Positions 55,962 through 63,125 of a stretch of 64,000 bases of DNA are shown here, one piece after another (the stretch's first letter is position 1; each line of letters begins with the position of its first letter). The DNA is from Oxalobacteraceae sp. CFBP 13730. Its GTDB lineage: Bacteria; Pseudomonadota; Gammaproteobacteria; Burkholderiales; Burkholderiaceae_D. Below the pieces are notes generated by a model. That model was given only the letters and a program-made list of their open reading frames with translations. It was not told the origin of the DNA and did no database searches. The stretch is taken from positions 372,001 to 436,000 of the forward strand of contig JACYUQ010000004.1 in NCBI GenBank assembly GCA_014841835.1, read 5' to 3'. The position numbers and the translations under genes are program-made.

Positions 55962-57584
55962 TTAGAACTGCATGGACAGGCTCGCCACCATGGCGTGCTC
56001 GGTATAGGTGCCGCTGCTGGAGCCGGCCTCGGTGGTGAAGCGCCCAACGTTGCCGGTGCGGCGGCGCAGGTCAGCCGTGGCAAGCAGATCGCCAAAACGG
56101 CGCGAGATACCAACGCTCAGCGTGCGCTGCAGGTCTTCGAAGCCGCCCGAACGGGAGTCGCTCTGATTGAAGCCGTAGCCGGCGGTCAGGTTGGAACGCG
56201 AACTGAGTCGATAGGTATAACTCGCGTCGAGGCCATGCTGTCGCACGTTATCGTTCAGATTGCTTTGGCCGACGCCCAGCAGCTGACTGTCGCTTTGCTG
56301 GGAGGACAAGGCGTTGCGGTTGCTGGCATACACCGACACCACCGCGTTGCTGATGCCTTTGGTGTACGCCATCGATGCGCGCAGCGATTTCTGGCGCACG
56401 AAGCGGTTGCTCAGAAAATTGACGCTGTCGGTCAGCGACGGTGGCAGGCCGTTGGTCTGGATATAGGCTGCCACGATGCGCTGGCGCTCGACGGGATCGG
56501 GATAAGCCGTGGCAAACATGCTGTTGAGCAGCCCGGCCGTATCGAATGTCGAGGGCATCAGGAATTGCTCGCGCGAGGTCGTCACGAGATCGTCGTAGCT
56601 GATATTCCAGGTCGTGTGACGGGAACGGTGCAACGCCGACAGGGTGCCGGTGGTGCCATAGAAGTGGCGGCCGAGCGTTGCCTGCACATTCGTGCGCAGC
56701 GACGGCGACCAGGCAAAGCCCAGTGACCAGCTGGCGCCCTGGTCGCCACCGCCCATGCCTTCGTACTGGTAGCGGTCGTAGCCGGCATTGGCCAGCAGCG
56801 ACCAGCGCGAGTTCAGCATGTAGCGCAGGTTGGCGGCCAGGTTTTCATTGGTCGAGTCGCCGTACGTGGCCCCGCCCAGTTTCTGCTTCACGTAGGTCAA
56901 GCCCCAGCCGACGGTGCGGAATGATGCGCCGCTGGTGAGCGTTGCCTGGATGGTGTCACCGCCCGTGTTGCTGTAGCCGAGCGCGTTGCCGCCGTCGACC
57001 GAATCGCGCGTGTAGCGCAGCACGCCCGAGGCAAAGCTGCCGAAGCGGTGTGTCAGGTAGGGGCTGATGCTCCAGGTGTCGATGTCGGTACGGTTGCGGT
57101 TCGAGTACAGGTCGTTGCCCGTACGCGGACCGAATGCCGACAGGCTCTGCTGGCCGCGTGACGCCGTCGCCTCGACGAAGAACAGGTCTGACAGCACCTC
57201 GCCTTTCAGGTTGCCACTGTAGGAGCGCTGCGTGTTCGACGTGCTGTCTGCTGCACCAATCACGCCCGGATCGGCCAGATCGCGTCTGTCGCTGTCGTGC
57301 AGGTAGGCAAACCCGTGCAGTTGGGCAGTGGCGTCGACCGTCAGGCGCCGGCTGCGGTTGGACACGGTGATCCCCGGCGACACCTGGGTGATCAGGTCGC
57401 TGTATGCGAACTGGTCTTCGGTAAGGTTGACGTTGTCGGTCCAGATTTCGCTGACGAGCAGAGTCGGCGTGATGCGCCATTCGGCCTGCGCCGGGCATGC
57501 GGCCAGCAGCATCGCTGCCGCGGCCAGTGGCGCCAGGCGCGGTGCGCAACGGCCTCTGCGCCCTTTAGCCATAGTGGTAATCAT
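55962..57584 (-). CDS. XrtA/PEP-CTERM system outer-membrane beta-barrel protein
   Basis: This 540-residue protein has a signal peptide (about 1-35, ending AQA) and a long series of amphipathic, aromatic-ended strands, ending in SLSMQF with a C-terminal Phe, typical of outer-membrane barrels. It matches the TIGR03016-type barrel of exosortase A loci and probably forms the export channel or a scaffold with the export lipoprotein. ATG 57584 overlaps the autokinase stop by 20 bp. A TTG at 57596 would add four residues. Confidence 0.92.
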   Translation of the reverse strand: MITTMAKGRRGRCAPRLAPLAAAAMLLAACPAQAEWRITPTLLVSEIWTDNVNLTEDQFAYSDLITQVSPGITVSNRSRRLTVDATAQLHGFAYLHDSDRRDLADPGVIGAADSTSNTQRSYSGNLKGEVLSDLFFVEATASRGQQSLSAFGPRTGNDLYSNRNRTDIDTWSISPYLTHRFGSFASGVLRYTRDSVDGGNALGYSNTGGDTIQATLTSGASFRTVGWGLTYVKQKLGGATYGDSTNENLAANLRYMLNSRWSLLANAGYDRYQYEGMGGGDQGASWSLGFAWSPSLRTNVQATLGRHFYGTTGTLSALHRSRHTTWNISYDDLVTTSREQFLMPSTFDTAGLLNSMFATAYPDPVERQRIVAAYIQTNGLPPSLTDSVNFLSNRFVRQKSLRASMAYTKGISNAVVSVYASNRNALSSQQSDSQLLGVGQSNLNDNVRQHGLDASYTYRLSSRSNLTAGYGFNQSDSRSGGFEDLQRTLSVGISRRFGDLLATADLRRRTGNVGRFTTEAGSSSGTYTEHAMVASLSMQF

Positions 57585-58521
57585 ACGTTTCTTCAATGCC
57601 CGGAATATCCCTGGTCTTGTTGTAGAGGAGATTGACGTTGGCCATGCCTTCGAGCTGCTGCAGCGCTTCCTTGACCGCGTGCTGGGTCGTGGTCTGGGCT
57701 TCCACCACGACGATGATCTGGCCCATGTGGCTGGCCAGCACCCGCGATTCGCTGGTGAGCATCAGTGGCGGCGAATCGAAGATGATCACGCGGTCCGGAT
57801 AGCGGTGCGCGAGTTCGTGCACCATCGCCGTCATGGTCGAGCTGGCCAGCAGCTCGGTGGCACGTGGCGTGCTGGTACCGGCAGGCAGGATCGACAGCGT
57901 ATCGACGTTGGTGCGCAGCATGACATCCGCCAGGTCGAGCTTGTCGTCGAGCAGGATGTCCATCAGGCCGCGCTGGGCCGGCAGGCCGAGCGTGCGCAGC
58001 ACCGAAGGGCGTGCGACGTCGGCATCGACCAGCAGCACCGTGTGATCGAGCTCCATCGCGATGCTCATCGCCAGATTGATTGCGCTGTAGGTCTTGCCTT
58101 CGCCAGGAAGCGAGCTGGTGACCATGATCAGGTTGCCCGGGTTGTCCTTCGGGCCGCGCTCGATAAACGCGCGCTTGAGCAGCGGACGCTTGATGATCCG
58201 GAATTCTTCCAGCAGGTTCGTGCGGCCGCCGGCCGCGGTCACCATGCCCAGCTCGCGCATGCGCGCCAGGTCCAGTTCGATGCGGCGGGTGCTGTAGCGG
58301 CCACTGGCCGCGCTCGTCGCCTCAGTCGTGGTCGCGGTCGGGGTCGCGGCAACTGCCGGCGTCGCCGGAGCGGCTGCATGCTCCGCTGAGCGCAGCGGGA
58401 CGTAGCCGGCATCAGGTGTGATGGGCTCTTGCGGATCCGCCACGATCACGGCGGCGGGGGTGGCAGCAGCGTTCTGGCGCTGCTGGTCGATGCGGCTGGC
58501 CGCTTTTTCGATAATGCTCAC
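57565..58521 (-). CDS. XrtA-associated tyrosine autokinase (BY-kinase)
   Basis: This 318-residue cytoplasmic CpsD/Wzc-like kinase has a long low-complexity N-terminus (to about 75), Walker A GEGKT (140-144), Walker A' VLLVDADVA (163-170) and Walker B VIIFDSPP. Its C-terminal Tyr cluster (Tyr313, Tyr315, Tyr317) would be autophosphorylated. It works with the chain-length determinant upstream to control polymer size. The GTG 58521 start has AGGAG 7 bp upstream. The phosphatase fused at 27676 is a candidate opponent. Confidence 0.94.
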   Translation of the reverse strand: MSIIEKAASRIDQQRQNAAATPAAVIVADPQEPITPDAGYVPLRSAEHAAAPATPAVAATPTATTTEATSAASGRYSTRRIELDLARMRELGMVTAAGGRTNLLEEFRIIKRPLLKRAFIERGPKDNPGNLIMVTSSLPGEGKTYSAINLAMSIAMELDHTVLLVDADVARPSVLRTLGLPAQRGLMDILLDDKLDLADVMLRTNVDTLSILPAGTSTPRATELLASSTMTAMVHELAHRYPDRVIIFDSPPLMLTSESRVLASHMGQIIVVVEAQTTTQHAVKEALQQLEGMANVNLLYNKTRDIPGIEETYDYHYG

Positions 58522-58547
58522 ATTTGCTCCTTGGTGGCCAACCGGCC

Positions 58548-60083
58548 TTACATCGTCGGGCGGATCATGATGGCAGCGACGCCGGCGCCGTACATGCCGA
58601 ACAGCAGCAGCACCGAAGCGGCCAGGGCGAACAGGCGGCGCTTGCGCAGCACGGTCTGTTCAGCGGTCCAGTTCATGCTGACCGAGCCCAGGATCGGCAG
58701 CCCCGTGACTTCACGCAGGGTGGCCTGGCTGAGGAAGGTCGGACGCAGTTGGCTCAGCAGGAACGCACCGGCCAGGCCGGCGGCGAGGGCGGCGACGAAG
58801 ACCAGCGAGAACAGCTGCATGCGGTTCGGGCCGCTCGGGGTGGCAGGCGCGGTCGGTGGATCGATGACGCGGAAGGTCAGCATGTCGGTGGCCGACGACA
58901 GGTCGCCCGACAGCTTGGCCGACTCGCGGCTCGCCACCAGCTTCTGGTAGTTTTCGCGATTGACTTCGTAGTCGCGGTTCAGGCGTGCCAGCTGGGCTTC
59001 GATCTCGGGTACTTGTTCGCCCTGGCCACGCAGACGACCGACGCGGCCGCTGTATTCGGCCACCCGGGCCTGCAGCGAGGCGACGCGCGCTTCGGCATCG
59101 GACAGTTGCACGGTCAGCTGCTGCAGCATCGGGCTGTAGCTGGCGCCCGGATCCATGCTCGGCTTGGTGTTCTTGGCGGCTTCGGCACGGCGCTCGCGCA
59201 GTTGCTCGAGCAGGCGGCGGTTGGCGACGATGTCGGGGTGCTGTTCGGTGTACTGGGTACGCAGCGTATCGAGCGTCTTGTTGACGTTGGCGATGCGCTC
59301 ATCCAGCTCTGGATCGACGAAGATCGGCGCCGGACGCGTGCCCTTGCCGCCGCCGCTGCCACCGGAAATCTGGCGCCGGATCGCATTGCGTGCCTGCTCG
59401 GCCTCGGCCAGCTCCAGGCGCGCCTGGCTCAGGCCTTCGTTGGTGGCGACCATGCGCGTGCCGTAATCGGCGCCTTCGCTTGGCAACATGCCGATGTGAC
59501 GGATCTTGAATTCCTTCAGGCTGTTCTCGGCGGCAGCCAGGCGCTCTTCGTAGCTGCGGATCTGGTCGTCGATGAACTGCACCGCTTTTTCGGAGTCCTG
59601 CTTCTTGTTGCCGAAGCTGCCTTCGACGAAGATCGTCAGAAAGGCCTGGACCACGTCCTTGCCTTCACGGGCGCTGGTGCCGGTGTAGCTGATGGTGTAG
59701 ATGTCATCGCGCTCGGTACCGGCGATCTTGATGTTGGCCATCATGTCGTCGACCAGCTTGTTCATTTGCTTGGCATCGGTTGCCTTGATGTCGAGATCGA
59801 CTTCGCGTACCACGCGCTCGACGTTCGGACGACTGATCAGGGTACGGCGCATGAACAGGACCTGCTGCTCCAGGTTCGGCAGCATGGTCATGCCCGACAG
59901 CAGTGGCTTGAGGATGCTCTGGGTATCGACATACACGCGCGCCGACGCTTCATACTGGTTGGGCAATTTGTAGACGACCAGCCAGCCGGCCAGCGCCACC
60001 ACCCAGGCGATGATGACCGCATGCCAGCGGTATTTGCCGATGGCTTTAAGGAGGTTAAGAATCTGGGAAGTAATTTCAGCCAT
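58548..60083 (-). CDS. XrtA system polysaccharide chain-length determinant (Wzz-like)
   Basis: This 511-residue inner-membrane protein has a first membrane segment (about 19-37) and a second (about 405-425, with a further one near 490). The periplasmic part between them is rich in coiled coil (RSYEERLAAAENSLKEF, ELAEAEQARNAIR). It sets polymer length with the autokinase encoded 26 bp downstream. ATG 60083 is the first gene of the 10-gene operon that ends at 47024. Confidence 0.93.
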   Translation of the reverse strand: MAEITSQILNLLKAIGKYRWHAVIIAWVVALAGWLVVYKLPNQYEASARVYVDTQSILKPLLSGMTMLPNLEQQVLFMRRTLISRPNVERVVREVDLDIKATDAKQMNKLVDDMMANIKIAGTERDDIYTISYTGTSAREGKDVVQAFLTIFVEGSFGNKKQDSEKAVQFIDDQIRSYEERLAAAENSLKEFKIRHIGMLPSEGADYGTRMVATNEGLSQARLELAEAEQARNAIRRQISGGSGGGKGTRPAPIFVDPELDERIANVNKTLDTLRTQYTEQHPDIVANRRLLEQLRERRAEAAKNTKPSMDPGASYSPMLQQLTVQLSDAEARVASLQARVAEYSGRVGRLRGQGEQVPEIEAQLARLNRDYEVNRENYQKLVASRESAKLSGDLSSATDMLTFRVIDPPTAPATPSGPNRMQLFSLVFVAALAAGLAGAFLLSQLRPTFLSQATLREVTGLPILGSVSMNWTAEQTVLRKRRLFALAASVLLLFGMYGAGVAAIMIRPTM

Positions 60084-60479
60084 CGTATCAGTCTCGCCGG
60101 TCAGGTCCCGGTCTGCAAAAAACCAGGCTCACAAATAAACAAAGTGCATGATCGCTTGTACCCTGAGCAATTGCAATTGCAGGTTAGAAAATCCAGCGAT
60201 TCTGGGTAAACGATACCGTCTGTTTGCAACACCCGAGCAAACAGCCAGAGAAAAATCTTAAGTGAATTTCATTACAGGATGCTTAATTGTTGCATTATCG
60301 CAAACATTTAGCGAAACCGCGTGTTGTATTTTTTGGCATGATTGCGTGGCGGAGGAGCACTTCGCAGGCGACGCAAAAGATGTTGCTGAAATTCAAAGGT
60401 CCTTATTGTAATGGCTAAAAACCGAAAGGGGCCGTACGATTGCTTCCATCGTGCAACTGCAACCCAATGAGATCGTTTG
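60084..60479. other. 396-bp divergent promoter region of the EPS operon
   Basis: The region lies between the chain-length gene and the protease gene and is AT-richer than the genes. It contains a possible sigma-54-type site on the minus strand (60224-60239). No gene is supported here. Confidence 0.5.
60224..60239 (-). promoter_or_regulatory. possible sigma-54-type promoter of the EPS operon
   Basis: On the minus strand the site reads TTGCTCG-N4-TTGCA, and 10 of 12 consensus positions match with correct spacing. One G of the -24 doublet is a T, so activity is uncertain. The start point would be near 60212, which leaves a leader of about 130 nt. Confidence 0.3.
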
Positions 60480-61262
60480 ATGATGCGTAGATTGTTTGGA
60501 AGAAAACTGGCGGCCATCACCGTGGCCATCCTGATGGGGCCTTGCGTGATGATGGCGCCTGCAACAGCGGCCACGTTGCCGCAGACGGTGGCGGCGGTCA
60601 AGCCCTCGATCGTCGGCATCGGCACCCAGATGCAGACGCGCAGCCCGGCCATCGTATTCAGCGGGACCGGGTTCGTCGTCGGCGATGGTTTGAGCGTGAT
60701 CACGAATGCCCATGTGGTGCCCAATGAGCTCGACGGTGCCAAGCTGGAAAAGCTGGGAATCGTGGTGCCGGACGGCGCCGGTGTGCGTTTTCGGGCGGCG
60801 CAACTGGTCGGGCTCGATCGCCAGCACGATCTGGCACACTTGCGCCTCGAGGGAACGCCACTGCCAGCGTTGCGTTTAGGCAACGCCAGCATGGCGGCCG
60901 AGGGGCAGGCACTGGCATTCACAGGTTTCCCGCTTGGCATGGTGCTGGGCCTGTATCCGGCCACGCACCGCGCGTTGCTGGCGGCGATCACACCGGTGAT
61001 GCAGCCGTCACTCAATGCGCGCAAGCTCGATGCACGCGCCGTGGTCCAGTTGCAACGCTCGCCGTTCAGTATCTATCAGCTCGATGGCACTGCCTATCCG
61101 GGCAACAGCGGCAGTCCGCTGTACGACCCCGAGACCGGGCAGGTGTTGGGTGTGATCAATATGGTGTTCGTGAAGGGCCTGAAAGAGACGGCCATCACCG
61201 CGCCGAGCGGCATCACGTATGCGATTCCGGTTCGTCATATCCAGGAATTACTGGAGCGCTAG
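60480..61262 (+). CDS. trypsin-like serine protease (DegP-like fold, no PDZ)
   Basis: This is a 260-residue exported S1-family protease. A signal peptide covers about residues 1-31 (ending TATAA), and the triad is His78 (TNAHVV), Asp117 (RQHDLAHL) and Ser210 (GNSGSP). There is no PDZ domain, so it is a short, single-domain form. It probably acts in the periplasm and may process EPS-related or exported proteins. ATG 60480 is used (a second ATG at 60483 and TTG 60477 are in frame), with a weak TGAGA upstream. It sits between two EPS gene blocks. Confidence 0.9.
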   Translation: MMRRLFGRKLAAITVAILMGPCVMMAPATAATLPQTVAAVKPSIVGIGTQMQTRSPAIVFSGTGFVVGDGLSVITNAHVVPNELDGAKLEKLGIVVPDGAGVRFRAAQLVGLDRQHDLAHLRLEGTPLPALRLGNASMAAEGQALAFTGFPLGMVLGLYPATHRALLAAITPVMQPSLNARKLDARAVVQLQRSPFSIYQLDGTAYPGNSGSPLYDPETGQVLGVINMVFVKGLKETAITAPSGITYAIPVRHIQELLER

Positions 61263-61335
61263 ACTGGCGCCGTCATGCGCCTGACATGCTGTCGTGTTGA
61301 ACTTGCAACAACAAAGTATTTCAATTGTGCATGGC

Positions 61336-61363
61336 TTGTTCCCACCACGGACTGCGCTACAAT
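61336..61363 (+). promoter_or_regulatory. candidate sigma-70 promoter of the export lipoprotein gene
   Basis: TTGTTC (61336-61341) and TACAAT (61358-61363) are separated by 16 bp. The predicted start near 61370 leaves a leader of about 85 nt. The -10 box lies inside a perfect inverted repeat. Confidence 0.5.
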
Positions 61364-61370
61364 AGCGCAG
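61352..61370. promoter_or_regulatory. perfect inverted repeat over the -10 box (operator-like)
   Basis: CTGCGCTA and its exact complement TAGCGCAG flank a CAA spacer. The 8-bp arms cover the -10 box of the export gene promoter, a usual place for a repressor. No regulator is known for it. Part of the symmetry could be a common -10 context in these bacteria. Confidence 0.4.
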
Positions 61371-61455
61371 GCCATGATGGCGAAATAACAATTATTGATT
61401 CGCGCGGTAAACCATGCAGGCAGGTGGGTTACGGTGCATGCAAGGAATGAACGCG

Positions 61456-62076
61456 ATGATGACAAAACTGACGAAACACCTGGTCGCCGCTGGCGCTGCT
61501 GCCTGCATGCTGATCCTGGCAGGCTGCGCGACGCCGCCGCCGCCAAGCACCGCCGCGATGGCGCCGATCAATCCGGATTACCTGGTTGGCCCTGGCGACA
61601 GCGTCAACATCATCGTCTGGCGCAATCCTGAGGTGTCGATGACGGTGCCAGTGCGTCCTGACGGCAAGATCACGACCCCGCTGGTCGAAGATTTGCCGGC
61701 TGCCGGCAAGACGTCGACCCAACTGGCGCGCGATATCGAGGGTGCGCTGGCCAAGTTCATCCAGCAACCGGTCGTGACGGTGATCGTGACCAACTTCATT
61801 GGCAACTTCACCGACCAGATCCGCGTCATTGGCCAGGCGGCGCGTCCGCAGGCACTGCCGTATCGCCGCGAAATGTCGGTGATGGATGTGGTCATTGCCG
61901 TTGGTGGCGTGACCGAATTTGCATCGGGTAACAAGGCCAGCATCATTCGCACGGTCGATGGCAAGCAAGAGAAATTGCCAGTGCGCCTTGATGACTTGAT
62001 CAAGGATGGCGATATCTCTGCCAACATCATGATGCGCCCGGGCGATATCCTGGTCATTCCAGAGAGCTTCTTCTAA
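61456..62076 (+). CDS. XrtA exopolysaccharide export lipoprotein (Wza-like)
   Basis: This 206-residue outer-membrane lipoprotein has a signal ending in the lipobox LAGC (near residues 25-28). A polysaccharide export domain follows (YLVGPGDSVNIIVW, VPVRPDGKITTPLV), then a SLBB-like domain (IRVIGQAARPQALPYRR) and the C-terminal MRPGDILVIPESFF. It forms the export pore with the barrel. ATG 61456 is chosen because AAGGA (61442-61446) is 9 bp upstream. The ATG at 61447 is too close to it. Confidence 0.93.
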   Translation: MMTKLTKHLVAAGAAACMLILAGCATPPPPSTAAMAPINPDYLVGPGDSVNIIVWRNPEVSMTVPVRPDGKITTPLVEDLPAAGKTSTQLARDIEGALAKFIQQPVVTVIVTNFIGNFTDQIRVIGQAARPQALPYRREMSVMDVVIAVGGVTEFASGNKASIIRTVDGKQEKLPVRLDDLIKDGDISANIMMRPGDILVIPESFF

Positions 62077-62176
62077 AAAGCCTGTCGATTATTCTTACAC
62101 TGCCGCGGCTTGGCCTGCGCAATGCAGTGTAAAATCGTGCTTGACAAGCGTCTAAGTAGTTGTTTTAAGTAAGAAT

Positions 62177-62190
62177 ATTCCTACAGGAAT
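62177..62190. promoter_or_regulatory. palindrome ATTCC-N4-GGAAT just upstream of the sigma-54 promoter
   Basis: A 5+4+5 inverted repeat, here with a perfectly symmetrical centre, lies 6 bp upstream of the -24 box. The same pattern recurs at 10413-10426. It could bind a repressor or co-regulator. Its closeness to the promoter is unlike the usual distant enhancer of an NtrC-type activator. Confidence 0.35.
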
Positions 62191-62195
62191 TTCAA

Positions 62196-62211
62196 GGGCA
62201 CGAAACTTGCT
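62196..62211 (+). promoter_or_regulatory. near-consensus sigma-54 promoter of the HPr-rel-A operon
   Basis: The site reads GGGCACG-AAAC-TTGCT. It matches 11 of 12 positions of the -24/-12 consensus, and the GG and GC doublets are exactly 12 bp apart. The start point would be near 62222, 27 bp before the GTG start and 14 bp before GAGG. PrsR, encoded at 16137, is the obvious candidate activator, but this is inferred. Confidence 0.7.
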
Positions 62212-62248
62212 CTGTGACCTGTGTCGTAATTGAATTCGAGGACTAGCC

Positions 62249-62842
62249 GTGGCTAACGATCAGCAACAAAGCGGTAACGAGCCGCAACACCCTTCCATCC
62301 CGCCGGCGATGCCCCAGCATGGCGTCACGCGCCGCCGTCTGGCCAAAGCCGGCCTGGGCGCGGCGGGTGTGCTGATGACGCTCGAAAGCCACGCGACGCT
62401 GCAGAAAACCGGTTTTGTGTGCGAGTCGGCATCGGCCTTCCACTCGGCTGGCCTGAACAGCAACGTGGCCACCGAGCAGCGCTGCAATCCGCTGTCGCCA
62501 TCGAACTGGTGTCATGTCCAGCGCAGCTGGCCATGCAACAAGACCAAGCGGTTCGCCGACATCTTCAAATGCAATGAAAAGCGTTTCGAGAAAACCTATT
62601 ACGCCTGCTCGATGGCCGAGGTCATGACGTCGACGTTCGATGCCCAGTACTCGTATATCGGCAAGCACCTGTGCACGGCCTACCTGAACGTCATTTCGCG
62701 CCGCATCGACTTTCTCGACGTGCTGACGCTGCAACGCATGTGGAACGAACTCAAGAACACGGGCATGTACAAGGTCAATGCCAGCGTTTCCTGGAATATC
62801 CATCAGGTCAGGCAATACCTTGTCGCTGTCCACGGCGAGTGA
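62249..62842 (+). CDS. Tat-like Cys-rich protein of unknown function, first gene of the HPr-rel-A operon
   Basis: I do not recognise a named family for this 197-residue protein. Residues 1-26 are Gln/Pro-rich. A twin-arginine-like signal (TRRRLAKAGLGAAGVLM, about 27-43) follows, and the rest holds seven Cys residues (in VCESA, RCNP, WCHV, PCNK, KCNE, ACSM and LCTA) plus a helical C-terminus. The GTG 62249 start has GAGG about 7 bp upstream. Its stop lies inside the next gene, so it is coupled to the PqqD-like gene. It could be an exported substrate or precursor that the PqqD and kinase proteins act on, but this is a guess. Confidence 0.75.
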   Translation: MANDQQQSGNEPQHPSIPPAMPQHGVTRRRLAKAGLGAAGVLMTLESHATLQKTGFVCESASAFHSAGLNSNVATEQRCNPLSPSNWCHVQRSWPCNKTKRFADIFKCNEKRFEKTYYACSMAEVMTSTFDAQYSYIGKHLCTAYLNVISRRIDFLDVLTLQRMWNELKNTGMYKVNASVSWNIHQVRQYLVAVHGE

Positions 62843-63125
62843 GCACGCAGGGGCCTGGCGTCGTCCGGGCCCTGCAGTTCTGCATTACCGCCAGTGGCAG
62901 GACGATGTTGTCCTGTTCAACGAAGTGGCAGGTGCAACCCACCTGCTGACTCCCGAGGCGCTGGTCGTGCTGCAACACATGGATATCACGCCCACGCCTG
63001 AAGCGGCGCTTGCGGCAATCCTGCGCGAACATTTCGAAGTCGACGACGCCACGCTGGCCCACGATGTGGCCGAGCTGCTCGAACAACTGTCCTCCCTGAA
63101 TCTGATCGAACCATGTCTCTTGTAG
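62820..63125 (+). CDS. PqqD-family protein of the HPr-rel-A system
   Basis: This 101-residue winged-helix protein is of the PqqD type, which in PQQ and RiPP pathways binds a peptide leader. Marks are DVVLFNEVAGATHLLTPEALVVLQHM, then the acidic helix VAELLEQLSSLNLIEP. TTG 62820 is chosen because AGGTCAGG lies about 7 bp upstream and it overlaps the upstream gene by only 23 bp. ATG 62778 would give 115 residues. Its end overlaps the kinase start by 13 bp. A peptide-chaperone role is inferred from the family. Confidence 0.8.
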   Translation: MSLSTASEHAGAWRRPGPAVLHYRQWQDDVVLFNEVAGATHLLTPEALVVLQHMDITPTPEAALAAILREHFEVDDATLAHDVAELLEQLSSLNLIEPCLL

